From NCBI GenBank assembly GCA_025360065.1, contig JANYCX010000178.1:1-32631 (forward strand): 32,631 nucleotides of DNA. Reading direction: 5' to 3'. Source of the stretch: Acetobacteraceae bacterium. GTDB lineage: Bacteria; Pseudomonadota; Alphaproteobacteria; Acetobacterales; Acetobacteraceae. This document shows positions 32,603-32,631 of this stretch, piece by piece. Each line of letters starts with the position of its first letter. Position 1 is the first letter of the stretch. A program made the translations under genes and the position numbers. Below the pieces are notes generated by a model. It saw nothing but the letters and a program-made list of their open reading frames with translations. It did not search any database and was not told the origin of the DNA.

Positions 32603-32631
32603 AGAAGGGGGCCCAGGTACTGGAACGAACC

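Noticed and set aside
1-32631. tRNA, rRNA genes or CRISPR arrays
   Set aside because: No cloverleaf-like or rRNA sequence was noticed in the gaps between genes, and the repeats seen are dispersed hairpins, not regularly spaced direct repeats.

Overview
The window comes from a GC-rich alphaproteobacterium, most likely Acetobacteraceae or another Rhodospirillales lineage. Four things suggest this: the alphaproteobacterial form of ribosomal protein L36, a 168-residue protein of a family I remember only from Acetobacteraceae, many tightly packed operons with ATGA and TGATG overlaps, and AT-rich hairpin repeats placed just behind genes. No sequence search was run, so the taxonomic call rests on memory of these families.

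Layout. Positions 1-4310 hold housekeeping genes: the 5' part of glpD, a DoxX-like membrane protein, rmuC and a flavoprotein. Positions 4311-6448 are an accessory patch: a repeat, the lineage-specific small protein, a palindromic intergenic repeat, a probable ISL3-type transposase remnant, and an mrr restriction endonuclase broken by a one-base frameshift. Positions 6512-8261 hold a two-helix membrane protein, a methyltransferase and rpmJ. A pair of inverted AT-rich hairpins separates rpmJ from glcD. Positions 8437-14003 form a glycolate oxidase operon (glcD, glcE, glcF) followed by a TPR protein and a serine hydrolase of the class C beta-lactamase fold.

Positions 13990-30656 look like a catabolic region. 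On the minus strand, two adjacent acyl-CoA dehydrogenases, a crotonase and a methyltransferase with a regulatory domain run away from a plus-strand, non-pyrrolysine MttB-type methyltransferase. A Phd/VapC toxin-antitoxin pair follows. Next comes a complete five-gene family-5 (dipeptide/opine type) ABC importer with a Tat signal on its binding protein. After two minus-strand genes, a three-gene unit encodes two paralogous amidohydrolases and a small Rieske protein with a long insertion. Together these could import an N-containing or N-methylated organic substrate, hydrolyse or demethylate it, and feed the acyl part into beta-oxidation. That pathway is an inference and the substrate is unknown.

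Positions 30663-32602 hold a probable zinc-homeostasis module: a COG0523 GTPase overlapping hisI, divergent from a Fur/Zur-type regulator. Its neighbours in other genomes support this, but I could not see a Zur operator here.

The points most worth following are the two-amidohydrolase plus Rieske unit, the paired acyl-CoA dehydrogenases beside mttB, the hairpin repeat family (five copies, one with a compensatory base change), and a shared promoter geometry that predicts leaderless mRNAs for three accessory genes.
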